A stretch of DNA of 64,000 nt from contig CP014773.1 in the NCBI GenBank assembly GCA_001596135.1, positions 1,426,001 through 1,490,000 of the forward strand, written 5' to 3'. This document shows, in pieces, positions 51,466 to 62,100 of the stretch (position 1 is its first letter; every line of letters starts with the position of its first letter). The position numbers and the translations under genes were made by a program. Under the pieces are notes generated by a model. It saw nothing but the letters and a program-made list of their open reading frames with translations, was not told where the DNA came from and made no database searches. Source of the DNA: Mucilaginibacter sp. PAMC 26640. GTDB taxonomy: Bacteria; Bacteroidota; Bacteroidia; Sphingobacteriales; Sphingobacteriaceae.

Positions 51466-52605
51466 ATGAAAATTAAACAGCTACCACATTGGTTTATTTT
51501 ATTCTGTTTGACGGCTATTTCTATTCCGCTCATTTCAACTGCACAGCGGGGGCAATCTGTCAAAGCAATCTCTTTTACACCTGGCGATATCTGGCCGGAT
51601 AATAATGGCGTGCACATCAATGCCCATGGCGGCGGCTTACTTTTTGATAAGGGCAGATATTATTGGTTTGGAGAACATAAAATAGCCGGGGATGCTGGGA
51701 ACCGTGCTATGGTAGGTGTACATTGCTACTCGTCAAAAGATTTGTACAACTGGAAAGATGAAGGTATTGCCTTGCCGGTATCGGCCGATGCTACCAGCGA
51801 TATCGCGAAAGGCTGCATCCTGGAACGCCCCAAGGTGGTTTACAATGCAAAAACCAGAAAGTACGTAATGTGGTTCCACCTGGAATTGTTAGGGCAGGGT
51901 TATAAAGCCGCCCGCACTGGCTTGGCCACAAGTGATAAGGTCACAGGCCCCTACACATTTGTCAAAAGCTATCGCCCCAACGCCGGGTTTATGCCTTTTT
52001 ATCCGGCGGGTAGTACCGATGCCGATCAAGTGAATTGTGCTGTTCCTAAAGACAAAAGCGAAGGCTTTTTTTGCCGTGACCTGCCGGGCGGCCAAATGGC
52101 GCGTGATATGAATGTGTTTGTGGATGACGACGGTAAAGCCTATCATATTTTCTCTGCGGAAGAGAATTTCACGCTGGATATTGCCGAACTGGATGCTAAT
52201 TATACCGCCCATACCGGCAAATTTGCAAGGGTTTATGCCGGGCATCAAACTGAAGCACCGGCAATATTTAAACGTAAAGGAATTTATTACCTGATTGGTT
52301 CGGGCACTACCGGTTGGGATCCGAACCCTGCGCGGTGGTTTACGGCTAAATCTATTTATGGCCCCTGGACCTATCACGGCAATCCCTGCAAAGGCGCCGG
52401 TTCAGAAATCACGTTTGGTGGCCAAAGCACCTATGTGTTGCCGGTGGCTGGTATAAAAGATGCGTTTATATTTATGGCTGATAAGTGGGCACCTAAGGAT
52501 GCGATTGACGGGCGGTACTTATGGTTGCCTGTTACCTTCAAAGGTGACGAGATCGAAATAAATTGGGCAGAAAAATGGGATCTGAGTGTTTTTAAACAGA
52601 AATAG
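51466..52605 (+). CDS. Exported glycoside hydrolase, family 43
   Basis: A 379-residue secreted five-bladed propeller enzyme. Start ATG 51466 gives a signal peptide (MKIKQLPHWFILFCLTAISIPLISTAQ); the frame opens 17 codons earlier without support. GH43-type sequence includes DIWPDNNGVHINAHGGGLLFDKGRYYWFGEHK, CILERPKVVYNAKTRKYVMWFH, ARDMNVFVDDDGKAYHIFSAEEN and HQTEAPAIFKRKGIYYLIGS. The INAHGGG type resembles the exo-beta-1,3-galactanase branch, but the exact activity is not certain. It converges with a GH16 gene and shares a likely regulatory motif with the second susC, so it probably belongs to that polysaccharide-utilisation locus. Confidence 0.88.
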   Translation: MKIKQLPHWFILFCLTAISIPLISTAQRGQSVKAISFTPGDIWPDNNGVHINAHGGGLLFDKGRYYWFGEHKIAGDAGNRAMVGVHCYSSKDLYNWKDEGIALPVSADATSDIAKGCILERPKVVYNAKTRKYVMWFHLELLGQGYKAARTGLATSDKVTGPYTFVKSYRPNAGFMPFYPAGSTDADQVNCAVPKDKSEGFFCRDLPGGQMARDMNVFVDDDGKAYHIFSAEENFTLDIAELDANYTAHTGKFARVYAGHQTEAPAIFKRKGIYYLIGSGTTGWDPNPARWFTAKSIYGPWTYHGNPCKGAGSEITFGGQSTYVLPVAGIKDAFIFMADKWAPKDAIDGRYLWLPVTFKGDEIEINWAEKWDLSVFKQK

Positions 52606-52615
52606 AATTTTAAAT

Positions 52616-52660
52616 TAATCATAAGGCCTGGTCGTTATCAGCGATACGGCCTTATGATTA
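52616..52660. terminator. Bidirectional terminator between GH43 and GH16
   Basis: TAATCATAAGGCC (52616-52628) and GGCCTTATGATTA (52648-52660) form a perfect 13-bp stem with a 19-base loop. The AT-rich flanks on both sides (T-rich when read from either strand) suit a shared terminator for the convergent genes. Confidence 0.75.
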
Positions 52661-52688
52661 TCTGATATCCATTCAATCGTAAAGTCGG

Positions 52689-53603
52689 TTATCTTTTACC
52701 CGAATCCGTTGACCCAAGTTGGTTATTTTCCTTTTTCTGATACACCCTTACATAATCGATCATGTATTCTTTTGGGAATGAAGTTAAAGCCGGGTCTCCA
52801 CCGTTGTCGCCACCTACAGCCAGATTTAATAAAATATAATGCGGCTGTTTAAAAGGATTGATGTTGCTGCCATCCCGGTTTACAAGATCTTTGAGCGGTA
52901 CACGGTTCAACAGTTCATCATCTACAAACAAGCTTATCGCTTCGGCGTCCCAATCCATGCGCCAAATATGGAACCTATCTTTCCATTTTTTATCTTTAAA
53001 GGTGGCTAGGTCCTTGGTTTTACTGTACCACAACGCTTTGTAAGCGGTGCCCGTGCCGCAGGCAATATTGGCTAATAGCTTATTCTTATAAAATTCCATA
53101 ATATCAATTTCCCCGTTGGAGGGCCATTGCCCGCTTACGCCAAGCGTCCAAAACGCTGGCCATAACCCTTTTTCTGTAGGTATCTTGGCGCGCATCACAA
53201 AGCGCCCGTATTGCCAGCTATGAAGCCCGGAACTATTGAGACTCGATGAAGTATAGGTAATAAGTGAATCTTTTGTCTTCCAATCAGAACTACCTGCGCT
53301 GTAGGCAGGGTTTGGTAAATGTACTCTTTGCGCCTTTATAGTAAGATATCCGTTTTGGCAGCGAGCATTTTGTTCCTGGTACCATTGCAGTTCATGATTA
53401 CGTTGAAATCCCTTTTCAAAATTCCAACTGGCAGAATCGGGTGCTCCGGCTGTATTAAATTCATCCGCCCAAACTAATTTATAAACATCCACGGGTGTTT
53501 TCGACTGACCGAGCGATTGTAGATCAGATGCAAAAAACACCAGGATGCACAGGCAAAAAATCTGTAGGTTTTTAGGGTTTAAAGTAGCAAAACAATCAGG
53601 CAT
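52689..53603 (-). CDS. Exported glycoside hydrolase, family 16
   Basis: A 304-residue endo-acting glycanase with an N-terminal hydrophobic signal segment (about residues 12-33). The GH16 catalytic motif is Glu165-x-Asp167-x2-Glu170 (NGEIDIMEF). The surrounding LVWADEFN, ELQWYQEQNARCQNGYLTIKAQ, GRFVMRAKIPTEKGLWPAFWTLG and the C-terminal YMIDYVRVYQK are typical of laminarinase/beta-1,3-glucanase-like members. GH16 also contains agarases, carrageenases and galactanases, so the substrate is not fixed. Convergent with GH43 and upstream of the second SusC, on the opposite strand. Confidence 0.93.
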   Translation of the reverse strand: MPDCFATLNPKNLQIFCLCILVFFASDLQSLGQSKTPVDVYKLVWADEFNTAGAPDSASWNFEKGFQRNHELQWYQEQNARCQNGYLTIKAQRVHLPNPAYSAGSSDWKTKDSLITYTSSSLNSSGLHSWQYGRFVMRAKIPTEKGLWPAFWTLGVSGQWPSNGEIDIMEFYKNKLLANIACGTGTAYKALWYSKTKDLATFKDKKWKDRFHIWRMDWDAEAISLFVDDELLNRVPLKDLVNRDGSNINPFKQPHYILLNLAVGGDNGGDPALTSFPKEYMIDYVRVYQKKENNQLGSTDSGKR

Positions 53604-53709
53604 ATCTAAAAGGTTTTTAGGTCAGAAAGGTCACTAAATTAAAATATAAAACAAGCAATTTTTACTCATTACTTGTCACTTGACCCTATTTATGCCCAAA
53701 ATAGCTGTT

Positions 53710-53738
53710 TTTACCCCCGAAAATTATTGTTTTACCCC
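53710..53738 (+). promoter_or_regulatory. Direct-repeat site TTTACCCC-N13-TTTACCCC upstream of the second susC
   Basis: TTTACCCC at 53710-53717 and 53731-53738 are exact copies in the same orientation, 21 bases start to start. They lie about 350 bases before susC on its strand and 107 bases before the divergent GH16 start. The pair before GH43 has the same period. Confidence 0.55.
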
Positions 53739-53994
53739 CCTTGTGTAAAATGAAATATCCTTTAATTAGTTTCCAACAATGGCATTAACGAATAAGTGTA
53801 TTGTCAACAGTTATAAACTTAATAGAATAAAAATTTCTTTAGCGGCTTAGGCCGGTCTGATAGTTTCGGTAAACGATACTATATCGGCTACAATTTACTT
53901 TGCTTCAACATTGGTTGCGGTTTAGGTAGGCTGTGCTTGAAATTGATTTGACTAGTACTACCAATTAACATACTATATAAACCTAATTAAGCCA

Positions 53995-54066
53995 ATGAAT
54001 AAAAAAAAGACTGAAACATTCCTCCCGAAAGCACAACAAAGCTTAGCAATGCGCTGTAATTTTTAA
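53995..54066 (+). CDS. Short upstream open frame before susC (23 codons)
   Basis: ATG 53995 opens a 23-residue frame starting MNKKKTETFLPKAQQSL and ending MRCNF-stop, 19 bases before the SusC ATG. It lacks a signal-like hydrophobic core. It could be a leader peptide, or chance. No similarity is known to me. Confidence 0.25.
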   Translation: MNKKKTETFLPKAQQSLAMRCNF

Positions 54067-54085
54067 ATTTTAACCAGACCCAATT

Positions 54086-57000
54086 ATGCAATACATTTTA
54101 CTTCAAAAATCATTCTTGCAGAAAAACTTTAAAAGCCTCCTTATTTTAGTAACGGGGATGCTCTTATTATCAAACATATCTTATGCTGATAATTCAGGAG
54201 CGGCTTTTTTGCACGAATTACATACATTTCCCGGTGTTTCAACGCCGCTGCCGCCAATCACTGTAAAAGGTAAGGTGCTCGATAAAGTAACGGGCGAAAC
54301 CGTTGTCGGTGCATCCATTTTAATCAAGGGCACCAACCAGGGCGCCGTAACGGATGTAAACGGTGTTTTCAGTGTAACCGTTCCGGATGATGCCGTGTTG
54401 GTGATCTCCTACATCGGTTACGAAACCATTACAATTCCGGTAGCGGGTCAAACTGCTATTACGGTACGCATGCAGCCTTCAGGTAAAAACCTAAACGAGG
54501 TGATCGTAGTGGGCTACGGTACCCAAAAGAAAACATCTACCACTGCGGCGGTATCTACCATAAAAACTAACGAAATTGCCAAAAAACCAGTTGTAAACTT
54601 AACCAACAGCTTGGTAGGCCGCGCCGCTGGTTTAATTGTTACCCAGGGTAGTGGTGAGCCGGGCTATGATGGCTCAAATATCCAGATCAGGGGTATCGGT
54701 TCAACAGGCGGAAGTTCTCCATTGCTGATTGTTGATGGTGTTCCACGCGATTTCAGCCGATTAGATCCAAGTACGGTAGAAACCATATCGATCTTGAAAG
54801 ATGCTGCGGCTGTTGCGCCCTACGGTGTAGCCGGTGCAAACGGTGTAATTTTAGTAACTACTAAGAGAGGGAAAATTGGCAAGCCAACACTAACCTATAA
54901 TGGTTATTACGGTATCCAAAATCCTACTAAGGTACCAAAGTTTATCGGTTCGTACCAGTATGCGCTTTTGCGTAACGAGGCAAACGCCAACGATGGCCAA
55001 CCTGCTGCTTACACGGCTGATGACATTCAGAAATTTAAAGACCGTTCTGATCCAGACGGACATCCGGACGGTCATCCGTTGGATGAAATCATTATGCCTA
55101 ACAGGCCTATTACCTACCATAACGTTACTTTATCTGGTGGTACAGAAAATGTTAAATATTTTGCAGCTTTGGGCTACAATCACCAGGATGGTATGTGGAG
55201 TACAACGTATTTAAACAAATACAACGGCTCGTTAAATATTACGGCAAACGCTACAAAAAGTACTGTTGTATCTTTATCTGTTAATAGCTACGTTGAAGAT
55301 CAAAACTTTCCTTCACAAAGTGCAGGTACTATTATTGGGCAGGCCCAACGCCAGGCTCCAACTACGCCAATTTATTACAGCAATGGCTTATGGTCTGGCT
55401 ACATTGGCCAGTCTCTTATTGGTGAAATCTACCATAGCGGCTATCAAATTAACGAGAATACAGCAGTTCTCTCCCAGTTTACGATAGATCAGAAATTACC
55501 TATAAAAGGTTTAAGTGTAAAGGGAGTATTAAGTTACGATAATGGTCCTGATCCGTTATTCACCGGAAACCAAACGTCTTTTCAGCGTACGTACTCAACT
55601 CCAATACCTTTTTACAATGTTGATGTAACTACCACCCCATACACCTACAAAGAAGGTATCCAGGGTAACTCCAAAGCAACATTTACAGAATCCTATAGCC
55701 AAAATCACTCACTAACAATTCAAGGCTTATTAACGTATGCCCTTAAACTTGGAAAAAGCGACATCAGTGCATTAGCTGTAGTAGAAAGCCGCAGGGTTAA
55801 ATATGCTACATTTGGTGCCACCAAATTTAACTATAATCTAGATATAGATGAGTTGAATTATGGCGGGCCGGCAGCTGCAGATGCGACCAATAGTGGGTAT
55901 TCTAATGGACAAAAGCAAATTGGTTATGTATACCGGGTTGGCTACACTTATGATAACAAATATTTGTTAGAAGCTGCAGGTAGATATGATGGTAGCTATT
56001 TATTTGGTCCTGGACACAGATATGGGTTTTTCCCGGCGTTTTCTGCCGGTTGGAGGCTTTCTGAAGAAAAGTTTATTAAAGATAACCTAACATTTGTTGA
56101 TAATCTTAAATTAAGAGCATCGTGGGGCCAGTCTGGTGCTTATCCAAGGTCTAACGGTAGCATCCTTACCTACCAGTATTTAAGCCCATATAACCCTTAT
56201 GCAAATTCTGCTGTTTTAAATGGCAGTGCTACACAAGGCATCAACGAATCTCTGCAGGGAAACCCTGAAATTACCTGGGAAAAAGCTACTAAAACTGATA
56301 TAGGCTTCGAGGCAACATTATGGAAAGGCGCTTTAAGCATAGAGGCTGATTATTTTTATGAGAAAAGAGCTAACATGCTTGTTAGCATAGGTAATACATT
56401 GCCTGGCGAATATGGTATTGGTACTGGCCTGGTTAACGGTGGTATTATGAGCAATCATGGTGTGGAACTTACGCTACAAAGCGGCCATAGTTTTTCTAAC
56501 GGATTGAGGCTGGATGTTACCGGAACCTTTACATTTGCCAGAAACAAACTATTACAAGTTTACGAAACAAATGCAACTGCCAATAATCCTAACAGAAGGC
56601 AAACCGGCAGACCTATTGGTACACCATTTGGTTACCAGGCACTGGGCTATTTCAAAGCTGATGATTTTAACGCAGACGGCTCTCTAAAAGCGGGTATACC
56701 GGTTCCATCATTTGGAGCTGTAAAAGCAGGCGATCTTCAGTATGCGGATTTAAGTGGGCCAAACGGAACACCTGACGGCAAGATCGATGCAAATGACCAA
56801 ACTGTTATTGGTCATCCTCAAACACCGGAAATTATCTATGGTTTGGAGCCCCGGATTTCTTACAAAAACTTTGATGTTGATGTGTTATTTCAAGGTTCGG
56901 GAAATAGCGATTTTGGAATCAATAACTATTTTGCATTTCCATTCAACGCATCTGGCTCCGTGTCTCAACTTGTTTATGATGACCACTGGACACCTGCTAC

Positions 57001-57298
57001 GCCAAATGCTTTATATCCAAGGGTAACCGGTACCCCTACGTCAAATAATACGCAGTTTTCAAGTTGGTTTATGAGGAACGCGGCTTACGTTCGTTTAAAA
57101 AGTTTCGAGTTAGGTTACACCGTATCTAATAAGGTATTGAAGAACAAGATCCAGTCGCTCCGCATCTACGTTGCCGGGCAAAACGTATTTACCTGGTTAC
57201 CTGGCACAAGAGAAATTATTGACCCTGAAAACAGCGGAAGTAATACCAACTATTATCAGCAGCGCGTATTATCGGTAGGTGTTAATGCTACATTTTAA
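54086..57298 (+). CDS. SusC/RagA-family TonB-linked outer membrane protein
   Basis: A 1070-residue glycan transporter. After a long N-terminal signal (about 35 residues, LLILVTGMLLLSNISYA) comes a short linker and the carboxypeptidase-regulatory-like domain (ITVKGKVLDKVTGETVVGASILIKGTNQGAVTDVNGVFSV, about 58-130). A TonB-box-like LNEVIVVGYGTQKK follows, then the plug (SNIQIRGIGSTGGSSPLLIVDGVPRDFSRLDPSTVETISILKDAAAVAPYGVAGANGVILVTTKRG) and the barrel ending with terminal Phe (VGVNATF). SusD starts 11 bases later. The plus-strand direct-repeat site 350 bases upstream may control it. Confidence 0.95.
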   Translation: MQYILLQKSFLQKNFKSLLILVTGMLLLSNISYADNSGAAFLHELHTFPGVSTPLPPITVKGKVLDKVTGETVVGASILIKGTNQGAVTDVNGVFSVTVPDDAVLVISYIGYETITIPVAGQTAITVRMQPSGKNLNEVIVVGYGTQKKTSTTAAVSTIKTNEIAKKPVVNLTNSLVGRAAGLIVTQGSGEPGYDGSNIQIRGIGSTGGSSPLLIVDGVPRDFSRLDPSTVETISILKDAAAVAPYGVAGANGVILVTTKRGKIGKPTLTYNGYYGIQNPTKVPKFIGSYQYALLRNEANANDGQPAAYTADDIQKFKDRSDPDGHPDGHPLDEIIMPNRPITYHNVTLSGGTENVKYFAALGYNHQDGMWSTTYLNKYNGSLNITANATKSTVVSLSVNSYVEDQNFPSQSAGTIIGQAQRQAPTTPIYYSNGLWSGYIGQSLIGEIYHSGYQINENTAVLSQFTIDQKLPIKGLSVKGVLSYDNGPDPLFTGNQTSFQRTYSTPIPFYNVDVTTTPYTYKEGIQGNSKATFTESYSQNHSLTIQGLLTYALKLGKSDISALAVVESRRVKYATFGATKFNYNLDIDELNYGGPAAADATNSGYSNGQKQIGYVYRVGYTYDNKYLLEAAGRYDGSYLFGPGHRYGFFPAFSAGWRLSEEKFIKDNLTFVDNLKLRASWGQSGAYPRSNGSILTYQYLSPYNPYANSAVLNGSATQGINESLQGNPEITWEKATKTDIGFEATLWKGALSIEADYFYEKRANMLVSIGNTLPGEYGIGTGLVNGGIMSNHGVELTLQSGHSFSNGLRLDVTGTFTFARNKLLQVYETNATANNPNRRQTGRPIGTPFGYQALGYFKADDFNADGSLKAGIPVPSFGAVKAGDLQYADLSGPNGTPDGKIDANDQTVIGHPQTPEIIYGLEPRISYKNFDVDVLFQGSGNSDFGINNYFAFPFNASGSVSQLVYDDHWTPATPNALYPRVTGTPTSNNTQFSSWFMRNAAYVRLKSFELGYTVSNKVLKNKIQSLRIYVAGQNVFTWLPGTREIIDPENSGSNTNYYQQRVLSVGVNATF

Positions 57299-57309
57299 TC
57301 ATCATAATT

Positions 57310-59007
57310 ATGAAAGCGATGAACATGAAATATAATAAATACATAACGCACTTTTTATTGGCATTACTGGTAGTAAGCGTAGGAGCGTGTAAAAAAGACA
57401 ATGGATTAACGGTAACGCCAAAAGGGTTTTTAACTGACGCGACTACCTTCAGTTCACAAAGCAATGCCGACCTTTTTGTAAATGATATTTACAATCAATT
57501 ACCAGACGTTAACAACGATTACCAGTTAACGGAGCAATATGCTGACAACAGTTTTTGCGGTGCTGCCTGGGAAACCGGTCAAGCCACAGTTAGGGCAGGC
57601 TCAATAGGGCCGAGTAACGTACCTACCGGTCCGGGGGGTATGTGGGACTGGGAAGGCACTTTCGGCAAAATCAGAAAATGTAACGTGTTTTTGGAACAGG
57701 CTGCAGCAAAAAAAGCCAATTTCACAGACAGCTGGTATACCCAGCGTGTTGCAGAAGTAACTTACATGCGCGCCTACTTTTACTCGTTGCTGTTTACTTC
57801 GTACGGTGGTGTGCCTATTATTAAAACTCCATTGAACAACGCAGATGGAAGCGATATTTTTACAGCGCGTGCTTCAATTGATGAAACAGTAGCATTCATT
57901 GAAGCTGATTGTGATGCCGCTGCTGCAGTTTTGCCTAATAAGGCGACTGAAAGCGGTCGCGCCTCAAAAGGGGCTGCTTTGGCATTGAAAGGTTGGGTAG
58001 AACTATTTGCTGCCAGCCCATTAGTTAACACCGGTAACGACGCTGCTAAATGGTCAAAAGCTGCTGCAACCAATAAGCAAGTAATGGATCTTGGTACATA
58101 CAGCCTGTTTAATGCTAGTGCAACATCCTATGCTGATCAGTTTTTGAGCGCCAATAACTGGAACTCTGAAACTATATTTGCCCGTGGCTACGCTACCGGT
58201 CCTGCGAAAGGCAGTCACCGCGAGGGTTATTTAGGCCCGGTTTATGTAAACGGTGTGCAACAATCATGGGGAAACCTGGCGCCAACACAGGGTTTGGTTG
58301 ATGATTATTCAATGGATAATGGTTTGCCAATTACAGACCCTGCCTCTGGATACAATCCGCAGAAACCCTATGAAAAACGCGAACCACGCTTTTACCAATC
58401 TATCTTGTTTGATGGTGCAGCCTGGCAGGGAGATGTGTTTAAATCGAGAATTGGCGGTAGCAACCAAATTGATTTAGGTTCATCAAGCGATATCACCAAT
58501 ACGGGTTACAATGCTCGTAAAACACTGGATGAATCCATCACAGGGCAAACCAGTATAAACCTGGCACCAAGTTTCGCTAACTATATCATTTTCCGTTATG
58601 CGGAGATCTTGTTGAGCTATGCTGAGGCGCAAAACGAAGCAGTAGGCCCGGACAATACGGTTTATGAAGCGGTTAATAAAGTGCGCACGCGTTCCAATTT
58701 GCCGGGTTTACCCGTTGGGCTTTCCAAAGACCAAATGCGCGGATATATCCACCGCGAAAGACGTATAGAACTGGCGTTTGAAGACAAGCGATGGTTTGAT
58801 ATCCGCAGGTGGCTGATAACTACCGGAACGAATGGTGTACTAACATCACCTGAATACGGTATGAAGATAGAATCTGTAGGAGGTGCGTTAACCTACACTC
58901 CGGTAAAAATCTTCACCAATATCTTTTTCGACCGTCAAAACTGGATGCCTATTCCGCAATCGGTTATGGATAAAAACAAAAAGCTGGTACAAAACGCAGG
59001 CTATTAA
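57310..59007 (+). CDS. SusD/RagB-family nutrient-binding lipoprotein
   Basis: A 565-residue partner of the preceding SusC. The lipobox is VSVGAC with lipidated Cys near residue 27 (CKKDNGL). Family segments include YMRAYFYSLLFTSYGGVPIIKTPL, NYIIFRYAEILLSYAEAQNEA and the C-terminal RERRIELAFEDKRWFDIRRW, with NIFFDRQNWMPIPQSVMDKNKK at the end. It is 11 bases from susC and is followed by a terminator, so the next gene at 59153 has its own or read-through expression. Confidence 0.95.
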   Translation: MKAMNMKYNKYITHFLLALLVVSVGACKKDNGLTVTPKGFLTDATTFSSQSNADLFVNDIYNQLPDVNNDYQLTEQYADNSFCGAAWETGQATVRAGSIGPSNVPTGPGGMWDWEGTFGKIRKCNVFLEQAAAKKANFTDSWYTQRVAEVTYMRAYFYSLLFTSYGGVPIIKTPLNNADGSDIFTARASIDETVAFIEADCDAAAAVLPNKATESGRASKGAALALKGWVELFAASPLVNTGNDAAKWSKAAATNKQVMDLGTYSLFNASATSYADQFLSANNWNSETIFARGYATGPAKGSHREGYLGPVYVNGVQQSWGNLAPTQGLVDDYSMDNGLPITDPASGYNPQKPYEKREPRFYQSILFDGAAWQGDVFKSRIGGSNQIDLGSSSDITNTGYNARKTLDESITGQTSINLAPSFANYIIFRYAEILLSYAEAQNEAVGPDNTVYEAVNKVRTRSNLPGLPVGLSKDQMRGYIHRERRIELAFEDKRWFDIRRWLITTGTNGVLTSPEYGMKIESVGGALTYTPVKIFTNIFFDRQNWMPIPQSVMDKNKKLVQNAGY

Positions 59008-59028
59008 TTGTTGATTAATTGATTAAGT

Positions 59029-59070
59029 AAAAACACACTTTGGGATTCGTTCCGGGTGTGTTTTTAGTTT
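59029..59070 (+). terminator. Intrinsic terminator after the second SusD
   Basis: AAAAACACAC (59029-59038) and GTGTGTTTTT (59056-59065) form a perfect 10-bp stem with a 17-base loop, and the T-run continues into AGTTTT. It separates susCD from the CRTAC1-type gene. Confidence 0.85.
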
Positions 59071-59152
59071 TATAGAATACCTGGCTACAATAAGATCGGT
59101 TATCGAACAAAATTTATAGATTTAAACACTGATTAAACCTAAAATAAATTCA

Positions 59153-62100
59153 ATGCAATTTTTGGGAAGTGCTACACCGCTGAAGCAGATTGTTTTTCTT
59201 TTTTTGATTGCCCTGGCTTTCTTCGGCTGTAAACGCAATAACCCAACCGGTGAGACCGCAAAGGAAAATACCTTGTTTACTTTACTGCCTTCAGAAAAGA
59301 CACATATTGATTTTGCGAATACTTTAACCGAGGGGCTCAATACCAACGTGCTGATGTACGAGTATTTTTATAACGGCGGGGGAGTTGCAATTGGCGATGT
59401 AAACGGCGACGGCAAACAGGATATTTATTTTACCGGTAACATGACCGATAATAAATTATACCTGAATAAGGGCAGTATGCAATTTGAAGATGTTACCACT
59501 TCAGCAGGAGTAACCGGCAGGCCGGGACCCTGGAAAACAGGGGTGACCATGGCTGATGTAAATGGCGACGGCAAAATAGACATCTACGTATGCTACTCCG
59601 GAAAAATTGGACCTGCTAAAAGAAAGAATCAGCTTTTTATCAATTTAGGCAACGATGCCAAAGGCCTGCCGCAATTTGAAGATCAGGCTGCTAAATTCGG
59701 CCTTGATTTTCCATCCTTTAGTACACAGGCCTATTTCTTTGATTATGACCGGGATGGTGATCTGGACCTTTTGCTGGTAAACCACAACCCACAGCGCATC
59801 AGTAGCCTGGATGATATTTCGGTAAGTACTTTAATGAAACAGCCGGATGAGCAGGCAGGTATCAGGATGTTTAAAAATGACAACAATCATTTTGCGGATG
59901 TTACTGCACAGTCGGGTATTATCAACACTTCGTTATCTTACGGACTGGGTGCCGGTATTGCCGATGTGAATAACGATGGCTGGCCGGATATCTACGTATC
60001 CAATGATTATAACGTGCCCGACAGGCTTTATATCAACAAAGGCAATGGCAAGTTTGCAGACGAGTTGCAAACCAGCATTGGCCATACCTCTTTTTACTCA
60101 ATGGGGAATGACATTGCCGATATCAACAATGACCTTAACGCAGATATCTACACGCTGGATATGCTGCCCGAAGATAACCGCAGGCAAAAGCTTTTGTTCG
60201 GTGCCGATAATTACGATTCGTTTAACCTTAACCTGCGTGTAGGTTTTTATTACCAGTACATGCGCAATATGCTGCATGTGAATAACGGTAACGGAACTTT
60301 CAGCGAAGTTGGCCAGCTGGCAGGCATCTCCAATACCGACTGGAGCTGGGCGCCTTTATTTGCAGATTTTGATAACGACGGGTGGAAAGATTTGTTTGTG
60401 AGTAACGGCTACACCCGCGATTATACCAACATGGATTTTTTAAAATATATGGGGGATAATCTGCGCGACAGGAGCGTAATGCGGCAGGACCTTTTGAACA
60501 TTGTAAAAGAAATGCCTTCATCTGATGTGCAGAGTTACTTTTTCCATAACAGTGGTAATTTAACCTTCAGTAATACCAGTATCGCGTGGGGCATTACCCA
60601 GCCATCAAACAGTAACGGTGCCGCCTACGCAGATCTGGATAATGACGGCGACCTTGATCTCGTGGTCAATAATATCAACAAACCAGCCTTTATTTACGAA
60701 AACAAAGCGAACACCTTAAGTAAGAATCGGTTTCTGGAGGTAGAGCTAAAGGGCAAGCCTGGAAATACCCAGGGCATTGGTGCCAGGATAATGCTTTATG
60801 CCGGCAAGCAAACCCAACGGCTGGAACAAATGCCGACAAGAGGTTTTCAGTCCAATGTGTCGCCCGTGCTTCACTTTGGTTTAGGAAGCGAAAAAAGTAT
60901 CGACTCACTATTGATCATCTGGCAGACCGGAAATAGCCAGCTGCTGAAAAACATCACCGCCGGGAAAAGCCTGGTGCTAAAGGAAACAGATGCGTTAGCA
61001 AAAATAGTGCTTCCGAAAAGTAAGCAACCGGTATTTAAAGAAGTAAAGCCACCGGTAAATTTTACACAAAAAGCGACTCACCAAAACGATTTTAAACGGC
61101 AGCCATTATTGACCAATCCCTTATCTTTCGCCGGGCCATGCATGGCCAAAGGCGATGTAAACGGTGATGGATTGGAAGACCTGTATATTGGCGGAGCCAA
61201 CGGTAAAGGGGCCGTGTTGTATCTGCAACAAAAAAACGCATCTTTCCTTCAAAAAAATGTAGCTGCTTTTGCTGCCGATAATGCTTTTACGGACGCAGCG
61301 GCTGTATTTTTTGATGCAAACGGAGACGGAAAAACAGACTTGTACGTAGCATCCGGGGGGTATGGCAATTTAAACCCTAATGACCCGCTGCTGCAGGACA
61401 GGCTGTACCTAAACGACGGTGTGGGTAATTTTACCAGGGCAAAAAACGCTTTACCAGCAATGCTGAGCAGTAAGAGTTGCGTAAAAGTGGCGGATATCAA
61501 CGGCGACGGGCATCCCGACCTGTTTGTAGGCGGAAGAGTTATACCTGGCCGCTATCCGGAGGCGCCGGAGAGTTATCTCCTGATCAATGATGGCAAAGGC
61601 GGGTTTAAAAACGAAACGTCGAGTTACAATCCGGCAATCAAAAATATTGGCATGGTAACAGATGCTGCCCTGGTAGATATGAACCACGATAATAAGCCCG
61701 ACCTCGTATTGGTTGGCGAATGGATGCCCATCACTGTATTTATTAATAAAAGTGGTAAGCTGGTGGATGAAACAGCCAATTACTTCGACAAAAAATATGC
61801 GGGCTGGTGGAACTGCTTAAAAGTAGCAGACATTAACAGCGACGGTCATCCGGACCTGATAGCCGGTAACCTTGGCCTCAATACGCAGTGCAGAGTATCG
61901 GATGCAGAACCGGCTGAACTTTACTATAAAGATTTTGATGATAACGGATCGGTTGATCCTATCCTGTGTTTTTATATCCAGCACAAAAGCTATCCCTACA
62001 TTACCAGGGATGAGCTGCTTGATCAGATGAGTATGATGCGCGGCCGGTTCCCTGATTATAAAAGCTACGCGGATATCACCATTGATAAGCTTTTTACGCC

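Larger units (their letters stand above)
53604..54085. other. Divergent regulatory region between GH16 and the second susC
   Basis: A 482-base AT-rich spacer. It holds the TTTACCCC direct-repeat pair (53710-53738) and a 23-codon upstream open frame (53995-54066). I see no other gene and no clean TAnnTTTG close to susC. Confidence 0.6.

Noticed and set aside
51889..52377. 162-codon minus-strand frame inside GH43
   Set aside because: Antisense shadow of a clear GH43 gene with no family match and no promoter.
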